A stretch of 6,209 bases of DNA. Origin: an uncultured Clostridia bacterium. GTDB taxonomy: Bacteria > Bacillota > Clostridia > TANB77 > CAG-508. The translations under genes were made by a program, and so were the position numbers. A model generated the notes under the pieces. It was not told where the DNA came from. It ran no database searches and worked only from the letters and a program-made list of their open reading frames with translations. The stretch covers positions 1 through 6,209 of the forward strand of contig CAQPRV010000143.1 of NCBI GenBank assembly GCA_948857205.1, read 5' to 3'. Within the stretch, counting starts at the first letter, position 1. Each line of letters opens with the position of its first letter. Shown piece by piece: positions 6,058-6,209 of the stretch.

Positions 6058-6209
6058 TTGACTATCAAAAAGCTCTTTTGTGATGAACAGAAGAGAAAAA
6101 AGAAAAATGAAATAAATATATTTTTAGATGTAGTAAATATCATAAAACAATACATTCCACAATTAATAGAAAAGTTAGAAAAATTAACAGATACAAGAAA
6201 TCAAAGCTA
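6058..6209 (+). CDS. Truncated unknown ORF at the right edge, possibly a transposase N-terminus
   Basis: A reading frame stays open from just after a TAG at 6046-6048 to the end of the window. The best start is TTG at 6058, with AGGA at 6047-6050 placed 7 nt upstream; no in-frame ATG exists. The 50 visible residues begin (M)TIKKLF and continue through a Lys-rich stretch (QKRKKKNEIN). They then show an amphipathic helical region (IFLDVVNIIKQYIPQLIEKL) and end in LTDTRNQS. A helical start followed by an L-x-D-x-R-x-Q-S motif recalls the N-termini of some DDE-type transposases from Firmicutes, from memory and unverified. I see no terminal inverted repeat. It could equally be another small-domain protein or the start of a broken gene. 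Confidence 0.5.
   Translation, partial: MTIKKLFCDEQKRKKKNEINIFLDVVNIIKQYIPQLIEKLEKLTDTRNQS

Noticed and set aside
6083..6115. ATG-started 10-codon frame (MNRREKRKMK)
   Set aside because: It stops almost at once, has no ribosome binding site, and overlaps the longer frame that starts at 6058.

Overview
The window is strongly AT-rich, uses A/T-ending codons and uses TGG for tryptophan with TAA stops. It carries Firmicutes-type signals: consensus sigma-A-like promoters, strong AGGAGG ribosome binding sites and a CIRCE operator in front of groES-groEL. The tmRNA tag ends in LALAA and the L,D-transpeptidase is of a clostridial type. Together these suggest a low-GC member of the Clostridia or a related Bacillota lineage. 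I cannot place it further without database searches.

Layout. Bases 1-227 hold two converging terminators, one for a plus-strand gene that ends before the window and one for the minus-strand RNA operon. On the minus strand an RNA operon runs from a consensus promoter (685-713) through tmRNA (ssrA, 672-317) into tRNA-Gly(UCC) (301-228), with a 15-nt spacer, and ends at a terminator at 191-164. A 19-bp perfect inverted repeat (792-832) separates it from an RluA-family pseudouridine synthase gene on the minus strand (1751-876). The promoter of that gene sits so close to the ATG that the mRNA is probably leaderless. Divergent from it, on the plus strand, is the heat-shock operon: promoter, CIRCE, groES (2024-2305), groEL (2422-4062) and a terminator near 4136-4172. 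About 430 bases of AT-rich DNA follow with several inverted repeats but no recognisable gene. A membrane-anchored L,D-transpeptidase gene (4601-5905) with its own promoter and terminator comes next. A truncated reading frame of uncertain identity, possibly a transposase N-terminus, runs off the right edge (6058-6209).

Functionally these are mostly housekeeping genes for protein and RNA quality control: ribosome rescue by tmRNA, glycine decoding, rRNA modification, and the GroEL/GroES folding chamber under HrcA control. Beside them lies a cell-wall cross-linking enzyme. I see no defence system, CRISPR array or clearly novel multi-gene system. The most distinctive points are the probable leaderless rluA-type transcript, the ssrA-tRNA-Gly operon with an unusual glycine tRNA anticodon stem, a CxC-containing GroEL tail, and the Asn/Lys-rich tail of the L,D-transpeptidase.
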